From RGIG9151 sp963635575 (GTDB lineage Bacteria > Bacillota > Clostridia > TANB77 > RGIG9151): a stretch of 47,868 nucleotides of DNA. The translations under genes and the position numbers were made by a program. The notes beneath the pieces are model-generated. The model searched no databases. It worked only from the letters and a program-made list of their open reading frames with translations, and was not told where the DNA came from. Positions 9,923-17,790 of this stretch are shown here, piece after piece. The stretch covers positions 1-47,868 of the forward strand of contig CAVHFU010000007.1 in NCBI GenBank assembly GCA_963635575.1, written 5' to 3'. Position 1 is the stretch's first letter. Each line of letters begins with the position of its first letter.

Positions 9923-10648
9923 TTAGAATAGTTCATTAAACTCTTTACTAGAAAAAACATCCTTAGGCGCACCTTGTTTTTTTATAGTTTTATCCAATAA
10001 AACGACTTTATCTGCATATTTTTTAACTAACTCAAAATCATGAGAAATTAAAATTATAGTCAAATCATACTTTTTACGCATACTTGAGACTATATCATAA
10101 AAAATTCCCATTCCCTTTACATCTACTCCAGAAACAGGTTCATCAAGTAATAGTATATCAGGCATAGGAGTCAATGCAAGTGCAAGTAAAACCCTTTGTA
10201 ACTCTCCACCCGACAAATCTCCAAGTCTTTTTTCCACAAGTTCTTCTGCTTCAACCTTTTTTAGTGCTTCGATTGCACTGTTCTTTACTTTCTTCTTGCA
10301 TAATATCCAAGAAGGGAAATTGGAGTATGTAACATTAAACAAATCTTTAACACTAACCGGACTAGTTTTATCAAAATCTAAAAACTGAGGAACATATCCT
10401 ATTCTAGGTTCTCTAGCAGTTCTGTTTTTTTCATCTACAAAAGATAGCGTTCCCTCATGGGGAATTTCTCCCAAAATAGCCTTTAAAAAAGTGCTTTTCC
10501 CCGCTCCGTTAGGTCCGATAATAGCAGTCAAGTCTCCACAATGTATGTGAAGATTTACATCTTCTAAAATAATGGTATTACCTTTTTTAACTGAAAAATT
10601 AGTAATTTTAGTACAACACAAATTACATTTTTTCAACCTTAAAATCAT
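9923..10648 (-). CDS. Zinc/manganese-type ABC transporter, ATP-binding protein
   Basis: 241 aa. Walker A GPNGAGKST at 45-53, Q-loop in YVPQF, signature LSGGE at 145-149, Walker B ILLLDEP at 165-171 and the switch ISHD, all intact. It is closest in style to the ZnuC/MntB family, and its start codon overlaps the stop of the binding-protein gene (ATGA). The Cys-rich N-terminus (residues 8-12) is unusual. A metal transporter of this type needs a membrane permease; none follows, the next gene being the NodB-like protein. The permease must be elsewhere or the module is incomplete. Confidence 0.9.
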   Translation of the reverse strand: MILRLKKCNLCCTKITNFSVKKGNTIILEDVNLHIHCGDLTAIIGPNGAGKSTFLKAILGEIPHEGTLSFVDEKNRTAREPRIGYVPQFLDFDKTSPVSVKDLFNVTYSNFPSWILCKKKVKNSAIEALKKVEAEELVEKRLGDLSGGELQRVLLALALTPMPDILLLDEPVSGVDVKGMGIFYDIVSSMRKKYDLTIILISHDFELVKKYADKVVLLDKTIKKQGAPKDVFSSKEFNELF

Positions 10649-11523
10649 TTTATACTCTCCCTTATTGTATCTATATTTTGCTTCATTTTACTCTCGTAAT
10701 CATAAATATTTCCATCTCCGCTTGTTATAGAATCCAAAGTATACACTTTTACATTGCTTTCATTTGCAATGGTTTGTGCCAATTTATTAGAATAATCAGG
10801 TTCAATAAAAATTCCACAAACATCATTTTCTTTAATATTGTCTATAATAGCCTTCATCTCTTTTTGAGTAGGGGATTGTCCTTCTTCTCTTTCAATAACA
10901 TCAGTTATCTCAATATCAAAATCATTTGCAAAATACACAAATGCGTCGTGTGTTGTAACAATTTTTATATCTTTATTAACATCATATAAACTTTCTCTAA
11001 GTTCATTTCTTAATTGCTTTAATCTTTCAATATATAAATCTTTATTTTCAATATATTTATCAGCATTATCCTTATCAATATTTGCTAGTTCATTTCCGAT
11101 TTTCTCTACTTGTCGTATTGCGTTAGATATGCTAAGCCATGTGTGCTCATTAGGCTTGTCCTCATATCTACTTTGTATAAGCTCAATATCCGAACTCGCA
11201 TCAATAACATATAACTCTTCTTTTTCATATACCTTCTCCAAAAAGCTTTCAAGCCCGGCTCCGTTTATAACAAAAACATCCGCACTCTCTATCTTTTTCA
11301 TGTCTTTAGTATCTAAGTGATAATCATGTAAACAACCACTATGACTATCTGACATATTTGTAACTGTAACATTCGGGACATCTTTAGCTATATTCTTCGT
11401 AAAGACATAAGTAGTATAAAAGGATGTAACAATATTAAACGATTCCTCTGTCTTTTTTTCAACTTTATTGCAACCTGTAAAACACAAAACAAGTGCAACT
11501 ATTGTTAAAATTTTAATTTTCAC
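10645..11523 (-). CDS. Metal-binding lipoprotein of an ABC transporter (ZnuA/AdcA-like)
   Basis: 292 aa from the GTG with GGAGG 7 bases upstream. The signal peptide ends in a lipobox with lipidated Cys18 (CFTGC), so it is anchored to the outer face of the membrane. Metal-site residues of the cluster A-I binding proteins: His61/66/69 in SHSGCLHDYH, His127 in EHTWLS, His192 in TTHDAF, and the acidic IEPDY near the C-terminus. There is no His-rich loop. The GCLHDY variant is common in Clostridia. Zinc is the likeliest ligand, manganese possible. It follows prfA by 65 bp with no terminator between; no clear Zur-type operator was seen. Confidence 0.9.
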   Translation of the reverse strand: MKIKILTIVALVLCFTGCNKVEKKTEESFNIVTSFYTTYVFTKNIAKDVPNVTVTNMSDSHSGCLHDYHLDTKDMKKIESADVFVINGAGLESFLEKVYEKEELYVIDASSDIELIQSRYEDKPNEHTWLSISNAIRQVEKIGNELANIDKDNADKYIENKDLYIERLKQLRNELRESLYDVNKDIKIVTTHDAFVYFANDFDIEITDVIEREEGQSPTQKEMKAIIDNIKENDVCGIFIEPDYSNKLAQTIANESNVKVYTLDSITSGDGNIYDYESKMKQNIDTIRESIK

Positions 11524-11588
11524 ATCAAAACCTCCATTTGCAAACAAAGAAATATAAAAGATATTATTGGCCATGCAAAAATTCCTCT

Positions 11589-12650
11589 CTAGCTGTTTTG
11601 TACAGATAATTTAATAGCCCTATCCGCGGTAATTAATGCATCAATCATTTCATCTAAATCTCCATCTGTAAAATTCTCTAATTGGAAAACGCTATAATTA
11701 ATTCTATGGTCTGTTACCCTTCCCTGAGGATAGTTATAAGTTCTTATCTTCTCACTTCTATCACCAGTCCCAACCTGCATTTTTCTGTCGTTTGCCATTT
11801 TTTTCATTCTTTCTTCTTCTTGTTGTTCAAATAACTTTGCCCGAAGCATAGTCATGGCTCTTTCTCTGTTTTGAATTTGAGATCGTTCTTCTTGACAAGC
11901 AACAACTATTCCGGTCGGAATATGAGTAATTCTTATCGCAGATTCGGTTTTATTAACGTGTTGACCACCTGCACCACTAGAACGATATGTGTCTGTTTTT
12001 AAATCAGCCGGATTAATCTCTATATCTACCTCTTCAAGTTCGGGTAAAACTGCAACCGTAACTGTAGAAGTGTGTATTCTTCCATTTGTTTCGGTTTCAG
12101 GAACACGTTGTACACGATGTACACCACTTTCAAACTTTAATTTACTATATGCACCTTTACCTGAAATCATGAAACTAACTTCTTTATATCCGCCAAGACC
12201 TGTCGGATTATCATTTAAAACTTCAACCTTCCATCTTTTTCTTTCTGCATATCTGCTATACATTCTAAATAAAGTCCCAGCAAATAAAGCAGCTTCTTCT
12301 CCACCGGCACCGCCACGAATTTCTACAATAACGTTTTTATCATCATTTGGATCTTTGGGTAAAAGTAAAACCTTTAACTCTTCCTCAATAACTCTTAATT
12401 TTTCTTCTCCTGTAACCAATTCCATTTGAGCAAGCTCATGAAGTTCTTTATCATTTAATAGCTCTTTTGCACTGTCTATATCAGTTCTAACTTGTTTATA
12501 TTCACGATATTTGTTAACAATATCCTCCATATCAGCTCTTTCTTTCATAAGCTTTTTCCAAGTATTCTGGTCTGCAATCACTTCAGGTTTACTAATTTCA
12601 GCCGTAAGCTCCTCATATCTTTCCTCTACACCCTTTAATTTATTAAACAT
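11589..12650 (-). CDS. prfA: Peptide chain release factor 1
   Basis: 353 aa, full length. RF1 reads UAA and UAG. The GGQ hydrolysis motif is at 228-230 (SSGAGGQHVNKTES) and the codon-reading tripeptide region is RVPETETNGRIHTS at 182-195, the RF1 (not RF2) type. The coiled N-terminal domain is present. AAAGGA precedes the ATG. The usual partner prmC, which methylates the GGQ glutamine, is not upstream; the neighbour is the divergent spoIIR gene. Confidence 0.97.
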   Translation of the reverse strand: MFNKLKGVEERYEELTAEISKPEVIADQNTWKKLMKERADMEDIVNKYREYKQVRTDIDSAKELLNDKELHELAQMELVTGEEKLRVIEEELKVLLLPKDPNDDKNVIVEIRGGAGGEEAALFAGTLFRMYSRYAERKRWKVEVLNDNPTGLGGYKEVSFMISGKGAYSKLKFESGVHRVQRVPETETNGRIHTSTVTVAVLPELEEVDIEINPADLKTDTYRSSGAGGQHVNKTESAIRITHIPTGIVVACQEERSQIQNRERAMTMLRAKLFEQQEEERMKKMANDRKMQVGTGDRSEKIRTYNYPQGRVTDHRINYSVFQLENFTDGDLDEMIDALITADRAIKLSVQNS

Positions 12651-12844
12651 TTAATTCATCCTTTCAATACATCTTTTTAACCTTTTATATTGTATCACAG
12701 ATTTTGTAAAAACACTAGCAGTATTTCAACATTTATTTACCCTTTTTTAATGCAAAGCATCCAAAAAAATCCTTCAAAATTCTATTTAAATGGTATTAAT
12801 ATTGAAAAAATGGAAACAATCAAAATTAAAGGGGGAAATTAACC
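12651..12844. other. Divergent intergenic region, prfA / spoIIR
   Basis: 194 bp. On the spoIIR side it holds a good match to a forespore promoter (listed separately). On the prfA side there is a TACAAT-like -10 near 12692-12697 (complement) without a good -35. Confidence 0.5.
12792..12820 (+). promoter_or_regulatory. Sigma-F-like promoter of spoIIR
   Basis: -35-like GGTATT (12792-12797), 14-bp spacer, -10-like GGAAACAAT (12812-12820). The -10 fits the Bacillus sigma-F pattern GGnrAnAnT at every fixed base; the -35 fits more loosely. It ends 24 bp before the start codon. spoIIR is a sigma-F target in Bacillus and Clostridium, so the assignment makes biological sense. Confidence 0.6.
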
Positions 12845-13447
12845 GTGTTAAGAAAAACTGTGTCAATTTCAATTTTATCTTTAATTCTGATATCTATATT
12901 ATATATTTTTAACAGTATATCCATCCAGCATTCCTTAGCCAATAAAGTTTTACGACTCCACATACTCGCTAACAGTAATTCATCCTTTGACCAAACCTTA
13001 AAATTAAAAGTAAGAGATAAAGTGGTAGAATTCCTTACTCCTAGGTTAGAAAATAGCACTAACCTAAATGAAACAAAAAAAATAATTTCCGGTAATATGG
13101 ATAATATAAAAAATATTGCCAATGAAGTCGTATCGGAATATGCAGATTATCCAATTGCAGTTTCATTAAACACATCTAACTTTCCAACAAAGCACTATCA
13201 AAAAGTATCCTTTCCTGCCGGAGAATATGAAGCACTAAAAATAATTATCGGAGAAGGAAAAGGAAACAATTGGTGGTGTGTTATGTTCCCTCCATTATGT
13301 TTTACTGATAGTTCTGCCGGAACATTTAATGAAAAATCCGAAAAAACTTTGAAAGAAAATCTTACAGACGAAGAATACAATCTAATAAACTCAGATAAGC
13401 CTGATGTAAAAATAAAGTTTAGATTACTAGAATGGTGGAATTCTTAA
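12845..13447 (+). CDS. spoIIR: Stage II sporulation protein R
   Basis: 200 aa, GTG start with a GGGGG ribosome-binding site. N-terminal signal/membrane segment (about 5-24), then the SpoIIR core: NKVLRLHILANSNS, then YPIAVSLN, SFPAGEYEALKIIIGEGKG and NWWCVMFPPLCF, with LLEWW near the end. In known spore formers this forespore-made secreted protein signals across the septum to trigger processing of pro-sigma-E by SpoIIGA. It is divergent from prfA and 50 bp ahead of rqcH. The promoter in front looks sigma-F dependent. Confidence 0.95.
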   Translation: MLRKTVSISILSLILISILYIFNSISIQHSLANKVLRLHILANSNSSFDQTLKLKVRDKVVEFLTPRLENSTNLNETKKIISGNMDNIKNIANEVVSEYADYPIAVSLNTSNFPTKHYQKVSFPAGEYEALKIIIGEGKGNNWWCVMFPPLCFTDSSAGTFNEKSEKTLKENLTDEEYNLINSDKPDVKIKFRLLEWWNS

Positions 13448-13497
13448 AGACTATATGGTAAAATAATCTCAAAATATAAACAAAAAGGAGACTATTT

Positions 13498-15132
13498 ATG
13501 CCATACGATGGATTAGTAACAAAAAATATTTGTAATGAATTATCTTCTATACTGTTAGAAGGAAAAATAGATAAAATAATACAGCCAAATAAAGATGAAA
13601 CTCTATTATTCATCAGAAATAATAGAGTTACATATAAACTCTTATTATCTGCAAATGCCGAAAATGCAAGAGCACATATAACAGAAGTTAAAAGTATAGA
13701 AAATCCAACAAAACCTTTTAATTTTTGTATGGTTTTAAGAAAATATTTACTCGGAGCAAAACTCGTTAATATTTTTCAACCTAATAATGATAGAATAATA
13801 AACTTTACATTTGAAAATAGTAATGAATTAGGAGACAAGGAAACTAAAATTTTAATTATAGAAATGATGGGAAAACATAGCAATATTATACTTACCACTG
13901 AAAACAACACTATTATCGACTCAATTCATCATATAGACTTTGAAATAAGCAGTATTCGTGAAGTTATGCCGGGAAGAAAATATATTTTGCCTCCATCACA
14001 AGATAAATTAAACCCATTTTTAATAAATAAATCTGATTTCTATAATATTTTGCAATCCGACAATAAACTTTCATCCCATTTTATAGGAATTTGTACTTTA
14101 GTTTCAGCTTCACTTAACATTTCATCGTACGATGAATTTAATAACTTCATTAATCACAAAGCACAACCAGTTGTTTTATTGGATAATGACATACCAAAAG
14201 ATTTTTATTTTATAGATTTACCATCAAATTATAACAAAAAGCATTTTGATTCTTTATCACAAGCAATAGACTATTTTTATACATATAAACTAGAAAACAG
14301 AAAAATAGAAAGTGCTAAAAACGAACTGGCTCACACAGTTTCAAAATTAGTATCAAAATATGAAAAAACCCTTGAAATAGTTAATAAAAAAATCGAATCC
14401 ACAAAAGATATGGAAAAATTAAAAATAGAAGGAGAACTTCTAAGCTCAAATTTATATAAAGTAAAGCCATTTGATAAAGAAATTACACTAGATAACTATT
14501 ACACAGGCTGTCCCATAACATTACAGTTAAATCCTAATTTAACAGCATCACAAAATTTGCAAAACATATTTAAAAGATATAATAAATTAAAAAATACTTT
14601 AGTTGCCTGTTCAAAACAGAAAGAAGAATTAATCTCTGCCCTAAACTACTTTGAAAGTCTATTTTATGAAATACATACTCAAAAGTATATTGAAGATTTA
14701 GAAGAAATAAAATTAGAATTAATAGAACAAGGAATCATAAAAAAAGCATCGAAAAAACAAAAGGATATGCCTTCAAAACCACTAGAATTTGATGTTAGTA
14801 ACTATAAAGTATTAATAGGGAAAAATAACATTCAAAATGATAAACTAACATTTCATATTGCATCAAAAACAGATATATGGTTTCACGTAAAAAACGCCCC
14901 AGGCTCTCATACTATATTACGTTTAAACAATATCGATATTGATAATGTTTCATATGAAACATTAAATCAAGTAGCCTCTCTTGCTGCATATCATAGTAAA
15001 TTAAAAAATTCCCCTAAAGTTGAGGTTGATTATACATTAGTAAAAAACGTAAAAAAAATACCCGGTGCAAAACCGGGTATGGTAATATATGAAAATTACA
15101 AAACTCTATATGTAAAACCTCTCGATAGTTGA
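13498..15132 (+). CDS. rqcH: NFACT-family ribosome-associated quality control protein RqcH
   Basis: 544 aa, slightly short for a family of about 570. NFACT-N at residues 1-170 (MPYDGLVTKNICNEL; TKPFNFCMVLRKYL; GKHSNIIL), coiled-coil helices around 265-420, and the NFACT-R domain at 430-540 (DIWFHVKNAPGSH; AAYHSKLKNSPKVEVDYT; KKIPGAKPGMVIY). RqcH binds stalled 50S subunits and adds alanine tails with Ala-tRNA. Older annotation calls it fibronectin-binding protein FbpA. AAGGAG precedes the ATG. It ends with TGA, only 2 bp from the converging surface-protein gene, with no terminator between. Confidence 0.95.
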   Translation: MPYDGLVTKNICNELSSILLEGKIDKIIQPNKDETLLFIRNNRVTYKLLLSANAENARAHITEVKSIENPTKPFNFCMVLRKYLLGAKLVNIFQPNNDRIINFTFENSNELGDKETKILIIEMMGKHSNIILTTENNTIIDSIHHIDFEISSIREVMPGRKYILPPSQDKLNPFLINKSDFYNILQSDNKLSSHFIGICTLVSASLNISSYDEFNNFINHKAQPVVLLDNDIPKDFYFIDLPSNYNKKHFDSLSQAIDYFYTYKLENRKIESAKNELAHTVSKLVSKYEKTLEIVNKKIESTKDMEKLKIEGELLSSNLYKVKPFDKEITLDNYYTGCPITLQLNPNLTASQNLQNIFKRYNKLKNTLVACSKQKEELISALNYFESLFYEIHTQKYIEDLEEIKLELIEQGIIKKASKKQKDMPSKPLEFDVSNYKVLIGKNNIQNDKLTFHIASKTDIWFHVKNAPGSHTILRLNNIDIDNVSYETLNQVASLAAYHSKLKNSPKVEVDYTLVKNVKKIPGAKPGMVIYENYKTLYVKPLDS

Positions 15133-15134
15133 AT

Positions 15135-17693
15135 TTAACGCTTTGTCATCGAATTTACTGCAAACGCAACACCACCAATCGCTAAAAGGCCCATGCTTAC
15201 TGCCGCGATAGGAAGTGCACTACTTTTTTTGGATGAACCTCCCGTTGGTTGATTTCCACCGCCTCCTGAAGATGATTGTTGTCCACTACTAGAAGAACTA
15301 TTTCTTTCATAAACGTATATTCCTCTTTTTAACTCTCTCTCTACTTCATCTATCAAATCTTCATTTTCATATTTGGCTGTTGCCGTAATAATTAACTCTG
15401 CCGACTGTCCGTCAGTAACTGACACGCCTGTGACCTGTCCTTTTGCAAATCCATTTGAATCCGGAGAAGAAGCACCACTAGCAGTTATACCACCTATTCC
15501 CTCCCAAGTAAGCTGAATGTCCTCATAATCAACCAAGTTTTTGCTCTCATAATACTCTTGCACTTCTTTTCTGTCAGCATTTCCATATCCATACTGTGAT
15601 TTGCAAAGAACAGTTATTTCTTTTGTTTCTCCTGCTTCTATTGAATTAATTATATCTCCTGTAAATCTTAATATAAACTGTGCACGTTCTGGAGCTTCTT
15701 TAATTAATTCAATAGTTTCAAGCCTTTTTTCGCCAAAATTATTCTCAACAGTTATATCAACTTCTGTTCTAGTAGGTTGAATATATCCTTCTTTTAGCTC
15801 TACCGTTATTATACGTTCGTCGTCACGCTTTTCGAAATTAACATCAAAAGCCTCTCGTGCATACTCATCCTTAATATTCCATTTTAAGGTAATACAATTA
15901 TTATCTTTTCTTCCTTCCGTCCATTTTAAATCATTGTCATAAACAGAACCATATCTTATTGCTAAGTCATCTTCCACTCCCGTTATAATAACATCAACTT
16001 CTGTTTCTTCGTCTTTAATAACGAAAAATTGTGACTGCAAAACATCAATTCCAAAATCTCTTGAATGTATTTTTTGAGGTTCCGTCATACCGCTTCCTTG
16101 TTCATAATAACAAATAATACACATATTAACTTCTTTATCATTATTATACTTCCACCTATGCTCAGCTTTTGTACCCGGGATACCTTCCTTATAATATTCG
16201 CATTCCGGATAGTAACATCTCCTTAAATGGCCTGATTCCGGATCTTCAGGGTCAGGAAAATATCCATCTGTATTACAAACATGTCTTCTGTTTACGCTTC
16301 CAGCTCCTTGACCATTTACAGGTCCTGCCGGTTCATGTCCAGGTCCCTCAATCACTTCCTCTTTCTTCGGACTTGATGCCGGTTCAGGACTAGGGCTTTG
16401 ACCAGGACTCTTAGTTGGACTTTTATCTGGACTTTGTTCAGGGCTTGTCTCTGGATTAGGACTAGATATTTGTATTGGGCTTTGTACTGGTTGTTGCGGA
16501 CTCTGCACTGGTTGTTGTGGACTTTGTACTGGCTGCTGACCCGAGCTTTGTGTCGGACTTTGTACAACACTAGTCTCAGATGGTATTATGTATATCATTA
16601 TCTTAACATATTTCTTTACTTTATATATCTCATCTTTAACTTTTATTCTATCTTCTTTTATCCCATCTTCAAATTCAGTAAGCTCTTCATCCGAGAATTC
16701 TTTATCCTCATTCTCTACTTGTTGCTTTAGGTATTGCAATTCATCCTTACTATATAATGTAGTGCTTAGCATTAATGATTTTTCAACTTTCTCTTCTATA
16801 ATTCGTAATTTGTTGTTTAACCATATATCTACATTAATAACATCACTAGACTCATTAATAGCCCTAAACGATATTTCATTTTCATCTTCCTTTTTAATAC
16901 TAACTTTCAGTATGTCCTTGTCCCATTTAAAAGCATCAAAATCAACATATTGATTTATATTAACATCTTTTCCTTTTTCTTTATGAGTTACATTTATTTT
17001 TCCTGTCCCCTGTTCATTAACATGTAACTTATACTCATCAGGTTCCACGGAAAATGCTAAATCTCCTACAACAACTACACATTTGGCACTATAAGTACCA
17101 TACGTAACAGAAATAACCGCTATACCATCTCTTAAAGTTTCAACATTTCCTTCATCATCTATCGTAACAACATTTGGCATACTAGACTTCCATTTATAAC
17201 CACCTTCAATTTCTACATCTTCTGGAACAAAAGTTGCAGTAAGTTTATCTTTATCTCCAACCTTATATTCTAGATACTCATATTCATTAATTTGTAATTT
17301 TGCGACATAGAGCTTATTACATAGCTTAAATTCACAATAGCCATCATTAGTATTTCCACCATAATGTTTTTGAATTTCAAATTTATATGGACAATCTGTT
17401 AATTTGCATCTATACCAATGATATGTTGAGTCAGATTCAACATAAGCAGTCTTTTGATGTTCTTCTTTTTCAAAAACATAGTCACAATCTTTATATGAAC
17501 ATTTATACCAATGATATGTATCATCAACATTTATATTTTCAACATCTAACCCATGCGTCTGGTATATCTCTCCGCACACTTCACACACACCACCATTTTC
17601 GTGGTTGCCGCCGGAATGTTGACATTCCGCAAAAGAAAAACTAAACATCATACAAATAGAAAATATAAAACCAAAAAACAATTTATTCTTCAC
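15135..17693 (-). CDS. Large secreted, membrane-anchored surface protein with Cys/His zinc-ribbon-like repeats and a Ser-Pro-Gln linker
   Basis: 852 aa, GTG start with GAGGTGA. Signal peptide at 1-22. Residues 23-125 contain repeated Cys-pair blocks (CEVCG; two YHWYxC...DC units near 60 and 91; CEFKLC), and a further set of C/H-rich blocks lies near 470-535. Residues 132-210 resemble a bacterial Ig-like (Big_2) domain. A low-complexity Q-S-P linker follows in the middle. The last 30 residues are a Gly/Ser stretch, a hydrophobic segment (about 828-847) and a short basic tail: a C-terminal membrane anchor without LPXTG. I know no function; an adhesion or wall-spanning role is a guess. A strong terminator sits upstream, so it needs its own promoter. 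Confidence 0.82.
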   Translation of the reverse strand: MKNKLFFGFIFSICMMFSFSFAECQHSGGNHENGGVCEVCGEIYQTHGLDVENINVDDTYHWYKCSYKDCDYVFEKEEHQKTAYVESDSTYHWYRCKLTDCPYKFEIQKHYGGNTNDGYCEFKLCNKLYVAKLQINEYEYLEYKVGDKDKLTATFVPEDVEIEGGYKWKSSMPNVVTIDDEGNVETLRDGIAVISVTYGTYSAKCVVVVGDLAFSVEPDEYKLHVNEQGTGKINVTHKEKGKDVNINQYVDFDAFKWDKDILKVSIKKEDENEISFRAINESSDVINVDIWLNNKLRIIEEKVEKSLMLSTTLYSKDELQYLKQQVENEDKEFSDEELTEFEDGIKEDRIKVKDEIYKVKKYVKIMIYIIPSETSVVQSPTQSSGQQPVQSPQQPVQSPQQPVQSPIQISSPNPETSPEQSPDKSPTKSPGQSPSPEPASSPKKEEVIEGPGHEPAGPVNGQGAGSVNRRHVCNTDGYFPDPEDPESGHLRRCYYPECEYYKEGIPGTKAEHRWKYNNDKEVNMCIICYYEQGSGMTEPQKIHSRDFGIDVLQSQFFVIKDEETEVDVIITGVEDDLAIRYGSVYDNDLKWTEGRKDNNCITLKWNIKDEYAREAFDVNFEKRDDERIITVELKEGYIQPTRTEVDITVENNFGEKRLETIELIKEAPERAQFILRFTGDIINSIEAGETKEITVLCKSQYGYGNADRKEVQEYYESKNLVDYEDIQLTWEGIGGITASGASSPDSNGFAKGQVTGVSVTDGQSAELIITATAKYENEDLIDEVERELKRGIYVYERNSSSSSGQQSSSGGGGNQPTGGSSKKSSALPIAAVSMGLLAIGGVAFAVNSMTKR
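16366..16576 (-). repeat. In-frame repeats encoding the QSP linker of the surface protein
   Basis: About 210 bp built from 12- to 21-bp units. The protein reads as reiterated QQPVQSP units followed by looser SP pairs (SPEQSP, DKSPTKSP). Tandem copies at DNA level (units such as ggactttgtactggttgttg on the plus strand) make length variation by slippage likely. Confidence 0.8.
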
Positions 17694-17726
17694 ACTATCA
17701 CCTCATCCATACATTTATCGACCAAA

Positions 17727-17763
17727 AAAGAGTATAATATTAGCTCTATTATACTCTTTTTTT
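17727..17763. terminator. Strong bidirectional terminator
   Basis: A perfect 13-bp stem AAAGAGTATAATA/TATTATACTCTTT (17727-17739 with 17747-17759), 7-base loop, flanked by A and T runs on both sides. On the minus strand it ends the DUF234-like gene and lies 34 bp upstream of the surface-protein start, so it separates the two transcripts. Confidence 0.9.
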
Positions 17764-17790
17764 ACTATTTAATCAACATAATGTGTACTT

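Noticed and set aside
15058..15080. Perfect 9-bp inverted repeat near the end of rqcH
   Set aside because: It follows from the codons of the conserved PGAKPG motif, is not followed by a T run, and lies within the coding sequence, so not a terminator.
16169..16953. Several long frames on either strand across the surface protein
   Set aside because: Produced by the repetitive QSP-coding DNA and AT-rich codons; none has a proper start site, and the frame on the minus strand with signal peptide and anchor explains the region.
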